This document shows, piece after piece, positions 1-9,018 of a stretch of 64,000 bases of DNA; position 1 is the stretch's first letter; each line of letters begins with the position of its first letter. The stretch is from CAVSVP01 sp963731125 (lineage in GTDB: Bacteria > Pseudomonadota > Gammaproteobacteria > Competibacterales > Competibacteraceae). A program made the position numbers and the translations under genes. Below the pieces are notes generated by a model. That model did no database searches. It was not told the origin of the DNA and saw nothing but the letters and a program-made list of their open reading frames with translations. The stretch covers positions 744,001 to 808,000 of the forward strand of contig CAVSVP010000009.1 of NCBI GenBank assembly GCA_963731125.1, in the 5' to 3' direction.

Positions 1-633
1 GCGTAGTTCCGGGAGATGCGGGGGCAGGTGCTGGACGGGGGGCTAGAACCGGCCTGCGTGACCGGGGACAGGTGGTATTCGTGTGCAGACCACCTCCAGC
101 GGGTCAGAAACCACCCGCTGGGGTTTCTGGTTGCCGTGGAAAGCAACCGCCGGGTGTCTCTGGAAAAAGGCCAATGGGTACAGGGGCAGCAGCTAACGAT
201 CCCGGCCGAAGGGCAGGGGGTGTGGTTGCGCGAGTTCGGCGAGGTCAAAGGGTGTCGGACGCAGTTAAAAGACCAACGGCGCCATTACGTGGTTTTCCTG
301 CCGCAGACTGACGCCTACCCGGCCTTTGGGCAGGGGGCGTTCGAGAAGCTGCATGACCAGCATTGGCACATTGCGCAGTACCACCGAAGGATCAAGCAGG
401 TCTGCCATCTCGAGAGGTTCCAGGTGCGCGGCAACGTGCCGATACTCAATCCTATCTTTGCCGCCCTGGGTAGCTACGTTCACCTGCAACGGATGCAGTT
501 AACGGAACTCATCAGCAACGCCTACCCATGGCAGCGAGATTTGGACAAGGACGTCGTGGCGTCGGTTGTCAGCACCTTCATCTCTGGCAAGGAATATCTC
601 AATCCACAATTTCGACCTGCCGTCAATGCGTAA
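1..633 (+). pseudogene. IS701-like transposase, C-terminal part
   Basis: The readable frame runs from the left window edge to a TAA at 631-633. It contains GDRWYSC and, near the end, a segment of the type YHRRIKQVCHLERFQVRG, which is characteristic of the C-terminal catalytic region of IS701/IS4-like DDE transposases (family assignment from memory of such proteins, not from a search). An in-frame TAG lies at 4-6, so the gene is probably interrupted as well as cut by the window edge. It ends just before an IS1-type terminal remnant. Non-functional remnant. Confidence 0.6.
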
Positions 634-637
634 GTCC

Positions 638-700
638 TAAGTGTTTTAGATCAACGATAGCATGGAATCGTCAGGCGAGCATTACATGGACATCACTACC
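638..700 (+). repeat. Solo 63-bp end of the IS1-like element
   Basis: This segment is identical to 42998-43060, the right end of the IS1-like element described below, including its terminal inverted repeat ending in CATCACTACC. No transposase accompanies it. It sits between the end of the IS701-like fragment and the start of the ISKra4-like fragment, so it marks a recombination or deletion junction. Confidence 0.85.
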
Positions 701-1088
701 CTTGCAGGGACGTGCCAGTGAGGTCGCCGCGGGGATGCGCCGTAGTGCAACCCGGCAGGCGTTGGCGGCGCCTTGCCGCCAAGCGGTCGATAAATGCGCC
801 GACTATCTGCTCAAGTGCCGCCGCTATCTCAACTATGATGCGTACTTGGCCCAAGGGTTTCCCATTGCCACCGGCGTCATCGAAGGCGCTTGCCGACATT
901 TGGTGAGGGATCGAATGGACCTGACCGGGGCACGCTGGCGACTGCAAAGCGCCGAAGCGGTTCTGAAGCTGCGCTCGCTACGCTCGAGTGGTGACTTTGA
1001 TGAATACTGGGTATTTCATAAAGCTCAAGAGCTCCAACGCAATCACCTCTCACAGTATGCTGATGTCCCATTACTGGAGGCCGCCTGA
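701..1088 (+). pseudogene. ISKra4-like transposase, C-terminal fragment
   Basis: The frame reads through NYDAYLAQGFPIATGVIEGA, then RMDLTGARW, AEAVLKLRSLRSSGDFDEYW and ends with a TGA at 1086-1088. These blocks are typical of the C-terminal third of ISKra4-family transposases. No upstream part of the gene is present: the homology begins right after the IS1 end remnant at 700. The open frame can be extended upstream to 528, but that part is read in the wrong frame of the neighbouring fragment and has no meaning. Truncated, presumably inactive. Confidence 0.7.
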
Positions 1089-1131
1089 GGTTAAAGTCGC
1101 ACACTCAAACGTCGTCCTAAAAGAGCCGCAC

Positions 1132-1230
1132 CCTGCGCAAATTGGCTCATATTTGCTTCGGCGTCATCAAAAACCAAACCGATTTTCAACCACAGACCAC
1201 TCCGAAGGCTTGACAGTCAAGACGGTATCT
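1132..1230 (+). pseudogene. IS110-family 3' end fragment
   Basis: Positions 1135-1230 align without gaps to 55385-55480, the 3' end of the IS110-family recombinase gene and its tail (same length, scattered substitutions). Translated, 1132-1212 gives LRKLAHICFGVIKNQTDF and a stop after PKA, matching the last codons of that recombinase. Similarity stops after ACGGTATCT in both copies, which suggests that this is close to the right boundary of the element. Only this tail is present. Confidence 0.8.
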
Positions 1231-1426
1231 GCGCAGCAATTCTAATTTTGGATTTTAGGCTACGAGGATGGTGAGCTCGACGCAAATCAGTCGACCAAAT
1301 TCTACCTACACAAAGTATAATCACTGGGCTTGCCCGCGCCAGCGGGGTGAACTTTTCTTACAGCACGTTGGGGCTGGGTGTTAACAGACGCTCACCCCTC
1401 CAGTCCTTGATCCAGACAGAAAGCCG

Positions 1427-2764
1427 TTGAGTTACCCGTTTGAACCGGCCCCCAAGACACTGACGTTCGAGAGCATGGTCGGCAAGTTGCGTTCGATAAT
1501 GCAAGGATTTCCCGATAAACGGACGGGGTCGAATACCGTTTATCCGATGGAAGATGTGGGGATGGGAGCGTTTGCGGTGTTTTTCACGCAAAGCCCATCG
1601 TTTCTGCAGTTTCAACGCGACATGGACAAGAAGCTGGGCAAGAGTAATGCCCAGAGCTTGCTGCAAATGGGAGCGATTCCGTGTGACAATCACATCCGCG
1701 ATCTGCTCGACGAGGTGCCGCCCGCGGAGGTGTTGCCGATGTTTGGCTACCTTTTTGACGGTCTTGAGGCGAGCGGTCATTTAGAGACCTACCGCTCGGT
1801 TAACGGGACCCTGCGGGTGGGCCTGGATGGGACGGAGCATCACGCCTCCAAGAAGATTGACTGCGAGCAGTGTAACACCAAGCAGCCCCGTAACGGCGAG
1901 GTGACGTACTCGCATACGGTCATTACCCCGGTGGTGGTGGCACCGGGCAATGACACGGTGATTCCTCTGGAGCCGGAGTTTGTGGTTCCCCAAGACGGGC
2001 ATGAGAAGCAAGATTGTGAAACCGCGGCAGCGAAACGCTGGCTGCGCCAGTAGGGGAAGCGCTACCGAGAGCTCGGGGTGACGATTTTAGGCGACGATTT
2101 GTACTGTCGCCAGCCGGTGTGTGAGGTGATTTTGGATGAGCAGCTGAATTTTATTTTAGTGTGCAAGCCGGAGTCGCACAAAACGCTCTACGAATGGGTC
2201 GAGGGGCTGGAGGTCACCGGGGGGGTGCAAACCGTTACCGCGAAGCGCTGGACGGGCAAAACCCACGAGACGGACACGTATCGGTTTGTCAACCAGGTTC
2301 CGCTGCGTGATGGTGCCGAGGCGCTGCTGGTGAACTGGTGCGAGTTAATCACCACCGGCGCTGAGGGCAAGGTACTGTACCAGAACGCCTTTACCACCGG
2401 CTATGACATTTCCAAAGCTAATGTAGCGGAGATTGCGACCGCGGGTCGGGCGCGTTGGAAGGTCGAGAATGAGAACAACAACGTCTTGAAGACCAAAGGC
2501 TATCATCTGGAACACAATTTTGGTCATGGTGAGAAGTCTCTCTCGTCGGTGTTGGTAGCGCTCAATCTGTTGGCCTTTTTGTTCCATGTCGTGTTGGGGC
2601 TGATGGATAGCCGTTACCAGTGAGTGCGCCAAGCGCTTGGTGCCCGGAAAACCTTTTTCGACGACATTCGAGCGCTCACCCGCTATCTTTTTTTTGAGAG
2701 TTGGGAAGCGCTGCTGCGCTTCATGATGCGTGGCCTCGAGCTGGAAGGGGCCGAGACAACCTGA
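1427..2764 (+). pseudogene. DDE transposase with two in-frame stop codons
   Basis: A single reading frame encodes a long DDE-type transposase: GMGAFAVFFTQSPSFLQFQRD near the N-terminus, then LRVGLDGTEHHASKKIDCEQC (first Asp region), PQDGHEKQDCETAAAKRWL, ILGDDLYCRQP (second Asp region), ARWKVENENNNVLKTKGYHL (Glu region), and a C-terminus ending DIRALTRYLFFESWEALLRF. The frame is broken by TAG at 2051-2053 and TGA at 2621-2623 but no shift in frame is needed, and homology continues across both. The start (TTG 1427) is uncertain. This looks like an unclassified (ISNCY-type) IS decayed by point mutations. Confidence 0.75.
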
Positions 2765-3038
2765 CCCGGCCAAGGACGGCTAAAGCGACCCCCGACAATT
2801 CGAATCACCCGAGCTGCTGTTGGACAGGGTGTGGTGGTGCGACCGGCTTAACCGGGGCGTCAGGGGGGGAGGTTCGTTTTGAAATCGGCAATATCGCTGA
2901 GTAGAAGAATGCGACGGTACGCCTATCGGGAGCAAGCTTAATTCAGAGGCGAGTGGGGGGCGAAGTTGTTGGGTTAGCGGCTCGCTTATAGCACAGTGAG
3001 GGGAGCGTAAGTCTTTTACATGCGCCAAAATTAGAATT

Positions 3039-3254
3039 ACTGGGTATCTGCGCTTGCTGTTTGTCGGCATTGCGCTGTTGCTGCACAATGTCTGGCTCTG
3101 GGTGCACTGGGCCTATTTGGCCACCCCGCGCCGCGGCGGCCGCACCCTGAACCTGCACAAGCTGCGCTTTCGAACCTTGTTAATGTGGTTGACCTATTTG
3201 GCTGAAGAGACCTTTGGCATCGATGATAACCTCATCGCTGAGCAGGTGCCTTGA
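3039..3254 (+). pseudogene. Transposase C-terminal fragment
   Basis: The frame encodes LFVGIALLLHNVWLWVHW followed by RRGGRTLNLHKLRFRTLLMW and a stop at 3252-3254. A hydrophobic stretch followed by a basic C-terminus of this kind is common at the end of IS4/ISH3-like DDE transposases. No catalytic region precedes it. The 275 bases between the preceding transposase remnant and this one hold nothing recognised. Confidence 0.5.
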
Positions 3255-3373
3255 CCATGAGGTAAACGGGGACCCTGAAGTCAATTTGGACCACGAGGCA
3301 AACTTTGAACTACTGAATATAGCCATGTTCTCATGCATAGTACCAGAAATCCAACCGGGCCCACGCGTGGGCC

Positions 3374-3952
3374 TTATAAGGCATCGGTTTGCTCTCGCCT
3401 CTGCAGAGCCCGCCGCCCCCATTTCCATCCATAGGTGAAGCCGCTCAAGAGTGTGGTCAGCCCTACGCAGTAGACCAGCAGCATGGTGATTGTCGCCGGT
3501 AAGGGTGTTGCTCCCCTGCTAAAAAGGACTGATAACACCAATAGAATTTGCATTAATGTGTTGATTTTGCTTATAAGAATAGGTTCTGCTTTAAAAGGCT
3601 CGACCAAATAATGATAACCAATCGCCAGCAAGACAATCATGACATCCCGTAGCACAACCATAACCACTAACCAGAAGGGCAGGTTTCCCTGCCAACCCAG
3701 TACCAACATGGTTCCAGTCAGCAGCAATTTATCAGCCAATGGGTCTAGAACACCACCCAGTGCGCTGGTCCAACTAAACTGTTTAGCTAACAAACCGTCG
3801 ATACCGTCGGTGGCCCCGGCAATCATAAATAGGATTAGGGTTTCACCAAAGCGTTCTTGCAGTAGCAGCCATACAATAGGCACTACCAGAAGCATGCGCA
3901 GAACAGTCAGTAAATTCGGGATATTGCTAAGTTTCAAAGCAACGTATGACAC
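3374..3952 (-). CDS. CDP-alcohol phosphatidyltransferase family membrane protein
   Basis: A 192-residue polytopic membrane protein with the CDP-alcohol phosphotransferase signature DGIDGLLAK followed eight residues later by GGVLDPLAD (residues about 49-75), with Lys in place of the usual Arg after Ala. Enzymes of this family transfer an alcohol to a CDP-activated lipid (for example PgsA making phosphatidylglycerol phosphate). It is divergent from purM, a neighbourhood seen in several gammaproteobacteria where a PgsA-like protein lies next to purMN. Whether it is the essential PgsA or the common second paralogue cannot be told from sequence alone. Only weakly transcribable space (146 bp) separates it from purM. 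Confidence 0.8.
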   Translation of the reverse strand: MSYVALKLSNIPNLLTVLRMLLVVPIVWLLLQERFGETLILFMIAGATDGIDGLLAKQFSWTSALGGVLDPLADKLLLTGTMLVLGWQGNLPFWLVVMVVLRDVMIVLLAIGYHYLVEPFKAEPILISKINTLMQILLVLSVLFSRGATPLPATITMLLVYCVGLTTLLSGFTYGWKWGRRALQRREQTDAL

Positions 3953-4098
3953 TCTTTTCAGTGTTAAGCGAGAAATGACCTATACTCAATCGCCACGTCC
4001 TATCGGTGATTAGGCGCAGGTCGCGACTCGATAAGTTAACATAATTTCGTGCTGGAGGAGACTGCTTCTCAGCATTTCACGTCCCATGGAGTTTTGTA

Positions 4099-5151
4099 GT
4101 GACAAGTAAGAGTTCGCAAGACCGTTCACTGAGTTATCGCGATGCTGGTGTCGACATCGACGCAGGCAACCGATTAGTGGAGCGTATTAAATCCCACGCC
4201 AGTCGCACCTTACGCCCAGGGGTATTGGATGGGCTGGGTGGCTTTGGCGCTTTATTCGAGCTGCCTGTGGAACGTTTTCGGCGGCCGGTATTGGTTTCTA
4301 GTACCGATGGCGTCGGTACTAAACTCAAGCTGGCTCTGGAGCTGGACAAACATGATACCATAGGCATCGACCTAGTGGCCATGTGTGCCAATGATGTCGT
4401 GGTTACCGGTGCAGAACCTTTGTTTTTTCTAGACTATTATGCGACTGGCCGGTTAGATGTGGACGCCGCTGCCGCCGTCATGGAAGGCATCGCCAGGGGT
4501 TGTGAACTGGCTGGCACTGCCCTGGTTGGAGGTGAGACCGCTGAGATGCCTGGTATGTATAGTCACGGCGACTACGATCTGGCCGGATTTTGTGTGGGTG
4601 TGGTAGAAAAAAACCAGATCATTGATGGTAGTTGGGTGAACATTGGCGATGTTTTGATCGGACTGGAGGCCTCGGGTCCTCATGCTAATGGTTACTCTTT
4701 GATTCGTAAGATTCTGCAAGACAGCGGTGATAAACTCTCCGATCCTTTTGGTGAAGGTACTTTGGGAGAAACTTTGTTAACTCCTACTCGCATCTATGTA
4801 AAATCCTTACTAGAACTCATGAAGAGCATAGAAGTTCATGCTTTGGCGCATATCACTGGAGGCGGCCTGTTAGAGAATTTGCCCAGAGTTTTGCCGCCCG
4901 ATACTTGCGCTGTTGTTGATGCCAATAGCTGGCAACGTCCGGCCATTTTTAACTGGCTGCAAGAGCGGGGTAAGGTGAAGGACACCGAAATGCTGCGCAC
5001 TTTCAATTGTGGAGTAGGCATGGTGGTTTGTGTCGCTCCCCAAGATGTAGAGACCGGTCTCCATATACTGAGAAGGCTCGGTGAGACAGCTTGGCCTATT
5101 GGGGTGGTCTTAAATGGATCCGGCGAACCCCAGGTGAAACTTCAGGTATGA
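4099..5151 (+). CDS. purM: Phosphoribosylformylglycinamidine cyclo-ligase
   Basis: PurM (AIR synthetase) converts FGAM to AIR with ATP in purine synthesis. The 350-residue protein has the standard length and motifs: SYRDAGVDIDAGN at residues 12-24, STDGVGTKLKLA at 68-79, CANDVVVTGAEPLFFLDY, GGETAEMPGMY, and the C-terminal GGGLLENLPRVLP. The GTG start at 4099 is preceded by GGAG at 4087-4090. The stop codon (TGA 5149-5151) lies inside the left copy of the target duplication of a MITE. Before that insertion the purM stop and the purN start overlapped as ATGA, so the two genes formed a tight operon. Confidence 0.97.
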   Translation: MTSKSSQDRSLSYRDAGVDIDAGNRLVERIKSHASRTLRPGVLDGLGGFGALFELPVERFRRPVLVSSTDGVGTKLKLALELDKHDTIGIDLVAMCANDVVVTGAEPLFFLDYYATGRLDVDAAAAVMEGIARGCELAGTALVGGETAEMPGMYSHGDYDLAGFCVGVVEKNQIIDGSWVNIGDVLIGLEASGPHANGYSLIRKILQDSGDKLSDPFGEGTLGETLLTPTRIYVKSLLELMKSIEVHALAHITGGGLLENLPRVLPPDTCAVVDANSWQRPAIFNWLQERGKVKDTEMLRTFNCGVGMVVCVAPQDVETGLHILRRLGETAWPIGVVLNGSGEPQVKLQV

Positions 5152-5157
5152 TTCAAG

Positions 5158-5406
5158 CAGCCCTTTAAAGGTGTCGTAACCAATTGTATTCAAAAGTAAA
5201 TAATTTACAAATTCAGTTTATGCCACAATTTTCTAAATTGAGCGATTTTCGTGAATTTTTTATGTATTTGATTTTAAAATATTTTTTGATTTCCAACATA
5301 GAGCGTCTATGAGGGCAAATTAGGATAATGTGGAAAAAATCGGGGTTTTCAACAAAAAGGCTCAAAACTCAATGTCAGCCTATGTTTTCTCACCTTTAAA
5401 GGGCTG
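5158..5406. mobile_element. MITE copy 1 between purM and purN
   Basis: A 249-bp non-coding AT-rich element bounded by perfect 16-bp inverted repeats CAGCCCTTTAAAGGTG / CACCTTTAAAGGGCTG. It is flanked by a 12-bp direct repeat GTATGATTCAAG (5146-5157 and 5407-5418). A second copy lies in opposite orientation at 10135-10404 and differs mainly by an extra 21 bases near one end. There is no coding capacity, so it must have been moved by a transposase in trans. Its long duplication (11-12 bp) is a useful clue to the parent family, which I cannot name. It now separates two co-transcribed purine genes by about 250 bp. Confidence 0.93.
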
Positions 5407-5408
5407 GT

Positions 5409-6074
5409 ATGATTCAAGGTAAGCGTCGTGTTCGACTGGTAGCGTTGATATCTGGAAGAGGCAGCAATCTGCAGGCCATTCTGAATGGGTCTCGCAGTGG
5501 TGAACTGCCGGTGGATATTTGTGCGGTCATCAGCAATCGACTCGATGCATATGGACTAGAACGTGCCCGACAGGCGAAGATTCCTGCCATCGTACTGGAT
5601 CATAAGGCTTTTCCTGATCGAACTGCTTTTGAAGCGGCGCTGCGCGAGCGAATCGACGCATACGCTCCGGATTTAGTCGTACTAGCCGGCTTTATGCGGG
5701 TCTTGAGTGCCGATTTTGTAGCCCACTACCAGGGGCGCATGCTTAACATTCACCCTTCCCTGCTTCCCAAATTTCGCGGCCTGCACACCCATGCCCGAGC
5801 TATCGCCGCTGGGGAACAAAAGCACGGCGCCAGTGTCCATTTTGTGACCCGCGAGTTGGACAATGGCCCGGTGATCCTGCAGGTGGGGGTGCCAGTGCTA
5901 CCAACAGACGATCCCGACACCTTAGCAACCCGGGTACTGAAGCAAGAGCATCGCATTTACCCTCTGGTAATTCGCTGGTTTGCTCAGGGGCGTATTAAAC
6001 TGTTGAACGATCAGGTGCTGTTTAACGGTCAAGCGCTGATTACGCCTAGGGTGCTGGAAAGCGACAAAAACTAG
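5409..6074 (+). CDS. purN: Phosphoribosylglycinamide formyltransferase
   Basis: PurN transfers the formyl group of 10-formyltetrahydrofolate to GAR. The 221-residue protein shows the GRGSN phosphate-binding motif (residues 16-20), the catalytic NIHPSLLPKF block (Asn113, His115) and the final catalytic Asp151 in RELDNGPV. The ATG start 5409-5411 lies within the right copy of the MITE target duplication. That copy supplies the first nine bases of the gene, but it does not carry a good ribosome binding site, so translation formerly coupled to purM now depends on sequence provided by the MITE (GGGCTG lies just upstream). Confidence 0.97.
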   Translation: MIQGKRRVRLVALISGRGSNLQAILNGSRSGELPVDICAVISNRLDAYGLERARQAKIPAIVLDHKAFPDRTAFEAALRERIDAYAPDLVVLAGFMRVLSADFVAHYQGRMLNIHPSLLPKFRGLHTHARAIAAGEQKHGASVHFVTRELDNGPVILQVGVPVLPTDDPDTLATRVLKQEHRIYPLVIRWFAQGRIKLLNDQVLFNGQALITPRVLESDKN

Positions 6075-6092
6075 CAATAATTTAGGCTACCT

Positions 6093-6830
6093 ATGATAAG
6101 ACATCAGTATGCTCGGCTTTCGGGGTTCGCTTTGTTTTGCCTCATTCAAGCAATGATCCCGGCAGATGCGAACGCGCTTCCCGTAAATCCTTTTATGGCC
6201 CGCTACAGCGGTTTTTTGGCAGTTGTTAATGTGGCAGTTAACCTGCGCATCGAGGGCATGTTAAATATGACGCTCCGGGATACGGGCAATGGGCGTTATC
6301 AAATGAGCTACGACGTAAATGGCTTATTAGGTTCCGTTGAGGCTCAGGCGAATGGCGAGTTTGTCGACGACGTCGTGCGTCCTTTTAGTTATATGCAAAC
6401 CACCAAGAGTTTGAAGCGATCGCAAACCCAACTCACCTTTAATTGGCAGAATCAAACCCTGCGTATTCAGGAGGACGATGAGCGGGAGACCCTGCCTTTG
6501 CCAGAAGAGCAGGTGATGGATCCGTTAAGCTTGTACCTGTTGGTAATGTGGGACTTACAGCGGGGCCGAGTTCCCAAACATTATACCTTAGTCGATGGCA
6601 CAAAGTTAAAAACTTACCAAGTCGCATCGCAAGGTAAAGAAACGGTGCAGACACCGTTGGGTAAGCTTCGCACGTTACGGATTAGCAGTAAAAAAAGTGA
6701 TCCCGATAGTGACCGCGTGACTACCTTTTGGTTTGCTCCGAGCTTAGGCTATGTACCTGTCCAGATTGTTTCTGAGAACGACGGCAAAGAAACTCTGCGG
6801 ATGCTGCTCCAAGAGCTTAAGGAGAAATAG
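6093..6830 (+). CDS. DUF3108 domain protein, exported
   Basis: A 245-residue protein with an N-terminal signal peptide (hydrophobic GFALFCLIQAM, likely cleavage after ADANA near residue 28) and then a beta-rich domain beginning PFMARYSGFLAVVNVAV. This matches the DUF3108 family that commonly follows purN in gammaproteobacteria. The start lies 19 bases after the purN stop, so it belongs to the same operon. The role of DUF3108 is not established; lipocalin-like periplasmic folds have been suggested for the family, and no enzymatic residues are evident. Confidence 0.8.
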   Translation: MIRHQYARLSGFALFCLIQAMIPADANALPVNPFMARYSGFLAVVNVAVNLRIEGMLNMTLRDTGNGRYQMSYDVNGLLGSVEAQANGEFVDDVVRPFSYMQTTKSLKRSQTQLTFNWQNQTLRIQEDDERETLPLPEEQVMDPLSLYLLVMWDLQRGRVPKHYTLVDGTKLKTYQVASQGKETVQTPLGKLRTLRISSKKSDPDSDRVTTFWFAPSLGYVPVQIVSENDGKETLRMLLQELKEK

Positions 6831-6883
6831 TTTTAGCAGATGACAGTGGTGTTTTTTCTTATGTGCGAATGAGCCACTTTGCT

Positions 6884-7486
6884 TCAGAGATTCGTGTCAG
6901 AGGATTTGTCTGCTCCGATGCGGCTTGGCAGCGGACCACTTTGTCCCCGGTATTTGGCGCCAGCGCGTTTATTGTAAGGACGCAGGGCGGGTCCCGATAG
7001 CGTTTCGAAGTTCATGGCGCAAATGGTCATTCCAGGCCGCAGAGCCAGTGGTAACTTTCCGCTATTAAAACATTCCAGTACGATGGCTCCGCTCCAACCG
7101 GGATCGATGCGATGCGCGGTTACGTGAACCATCAAACCCAGCCGAGCCAAACTCGAGCGGCCATCTAACCAGCCGACAATATCATCGGGTAAAGTGATCG
7201 ATTCAGCGGTAACAGCTAACGCTAATTCTCCGGGATGCAGAAAAAAGGCATCGTTTGGCGAGATTTCGATTTCTTTGCCCATGATCCGGTTGATGGCTTT
7301 ATCAACTGCTTCCCGAGGACCACTCAGGTCGATGTACGGCGCTGCATGATCGTTGAAAACCCGGAAACAATTGCCAAGTCGGAGATCAACGCTGACACCG
7401 TTAATGCATGTTTGTGGTGGTCGGGGTTCGATATGGATTTTGCCGGTGTTTAGATATGCCTCAATATCACGATCGCACAACCTCAA
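6884..7486 (-). CDS. dcd: dCTP deaminase
   Basis: Deaminates dCTP to dUTP for thymidylate synthesis. The 200-residue protein has the dUTPase-like trimeric fold signature GRSSLARLGLMVHVTAHRID (residues 109-128) and the catalytic Glu138 in GAIVLECFN, the numbering matching the well-studied enterobacterial enzyme. The C-terminal YRGQSG segment that closes over the nucleotide is present. It is followed on the same strand by a short gap to apbC, which is upstream in transcription. The two are adjacent in many gammaproteobacteria. Confidence 0.96.
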   Translation of the reverse strand: MRLCDRDIEAYLNTGKIHIEPRPPQTCINGVSVDLRLGNCFRVFNDHAAPYIDLSGPREAVDKAINRIMGKEIEISPNDAFFLHPGELALAVTAESITLPDDIVGWLDGRSSLARLGLMVHVTAHRIDPGWSGAIVLECFNSGKLPLALRPGMTICAMNFETLSGPALRPYNKRAGAKYRGQSGPLPSRIGADKSSDTNL

Positions 7487-7568
7487 CCTGTTAGCCTCCG
7501 TATTAGAATATCAAGAAGGCGCTAATATAGCGCCTCCTGCACATGTCTGCCTATCCCTGCAAAAGTTT

Positions 7569-8660
7569 TTAAGTATTTTGGATAACGATATTTGGAAACA
7601 ACTGACTGTAACTTTTCGCTTGCAGTGCTAGTTTAGCGCTGGCGTGTCGGGCAATTTCCCGATACATTTGCGCAATACGACCATCAGGTTCCACCACCAC
7701 CGTAGGATTGCCGTCGTCGGTCTCTTCGCGAATTCGGATATCAAGGGGTAAGGCACCCAGGAAAGCGACCTGGTACTGCTCGGCCATACGCCGACCGCCA
7801 CCTTCACCAAAAATATGCTCCTCATAACCGCACCGGCTGCAGATATGAATACTCATATTTTCTACAATGCCTAATACCGGGACGTCTACCTTTTCAAACA
7901 TTTTTAAACCCTTGCGGGCGTCCAGCAGCGCAATGTCTTGGGGCGTGGTAACAATGATCGCACCGCTAACCGGAATCTTCTGTGATAAGGTAAGTTGAGT
8001 ATCACCGGTCCCTGGGGGCAGGTCAATGACGAGATAATCGAGTGCTTTCCACTGGGTATCTCTAAGCAGTTGTTCTAGAGCCTGAGTCACCATGGGACCA
8101 CGCCAGATCATGGGTGTTTCTTCTTCGATCAAATAGCCGATAGACATGGATTGCAGGCCGTGACTGACGACTGGTTCTAAAGATCGACCATCTTTGGAGG
8201 TTGGTTTCTGGTGTGCACCTAGCATTCGCGGTTGACTCGGGCCGTAGATGTCAGCATCCAGAATGCCCACTGTAGCACCCTCGGCTTGGAGTGCCAGCGC
8301 CAAATTGACGGCTGTGGTAGATTTACCGACACCTCCCTTGCCGGAGGCTATCGCAATAATGTTTTTGACTTGAGGCAAGGGTTGCAGGTTTTTCTGTACC
8401 TCGTGAGGAATGATCTTGACATCTACCTTGACGGTGACGGCGCCTATTCCCGATAGGGACACAATGCGCTCTTTTAAGGTGGCACTCAGTTTCTCTTGAT
8501 AGCCTTTAGCAGGAAAACCTAATTGCACATCCACTTTCACCTGATCGCCGGCAACACGGATGTCTCTAATAGCTTTGGCGGTGACCAGATCTTGCTCCAG
8601 GTAAGGGTCTGTGTAACCTTTGATGGCGGTTTCCACCTCAGACCGGGAAATAGTCGTCAT
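7569..8660 (-). CDS. apbC: Iron-sulfur cluster carrier ATPase ApbC/Mrp
   Basis: A 363-residue P-loop ATPase of the Mrp/NBP35 family that carries Fe-S clusters to apoproteins. An N-terminal DUF59 (MIP18-like) domain covers residues 1-85, the deviant Walker A GKGGVGKSTTAVNL is at 107-120, the DADIYGPSQP switch follows, and a C-terminal CSRCG motif provides the cluster-binding cysteines shared across the dimer. Full length for the family. In many relatives metG lies divergently upstream, but here the upstream 358 bases lead into unrelated genes. Confidence 0.95.
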   Translation of the reverse strand: MTTISRSEVETAIKGYTDPYLEQDLVTAKAIRDIRVAGDQVKVDVQLGFPAKGYQEKLSATLKERIVSLSGIGAVTVKVDVKIIPHEVQKNLQPLPQVKNIIAIASGKGGVGKSTTAVNLALALQAEGATVGILDADIYGPSQPRMLGAHQKPTSKDGRSLEPVVSHGLQSMSIGYLIEEETPMIWRGPMVTQALEQLLRDTQWKALDYLVIDLPPGTGDTQLTLSQKIPVSGAIIVTTPQDIALLDARKGLKMFEKVDVPVLGIVENMSIHICSRCGYEEHIFGEGGGRRMAEQYQVAFLGALPLDIRIREETDDGNPTVVVEPDGRIAQMYREIARHASAKLALQAKSYSQLFPNIVIQNT

Positions 8661-9018
8661 AAATCAAATCCTCCATAAGGGCTGCATTGATAAGCGGCAT
8701 GGCGTTTACTATAAGCTATTAATTTTACCGGGAATAAATCCGGTAATTCGATTCTAAATCATTGCATTAGAATGGCTGTTGCGCCATGTGTGGCTGTTAA
8801 CAAAATCGCGCCTATCGACTGGCTTGCTAAGTGTGGACACTGCCGATTAAGCTTTCGGGGAGACACGCCACACGCCACACGCCACCGGTGCCTGCCGTGT
8901 TTATTATTGGCGCTAATTATTGTTCGCTTTCAGTATGCCAATCCCGATTATAAGGTGAGATTGCACCCCGATGTGCTTTTAGTGGCGGCGCGGATAGATT
9001 GACAGCATCCATAAATCC
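8661..9018. other. Intergenic region without a recognised gene
   Basis: About 358 bases between the apbC start and the end of the lipoprotein gene. The small open frame on the plus strand (8772-9002) has no recognisable product. A short GC-rich run with repeated CACGCCA units lies at about 8867-8884. The region probably carries the apbC promoter; I see no confident promoter, riboswitch or RNA gene. Confidence 0.4.

Noticed and set aside
8772..9002. Small plus-strand frame with hydrophobic middle near apbC as a gene.
   Set aside because: No ribosome binding site, no similarity and skewed composition; treated as chance.
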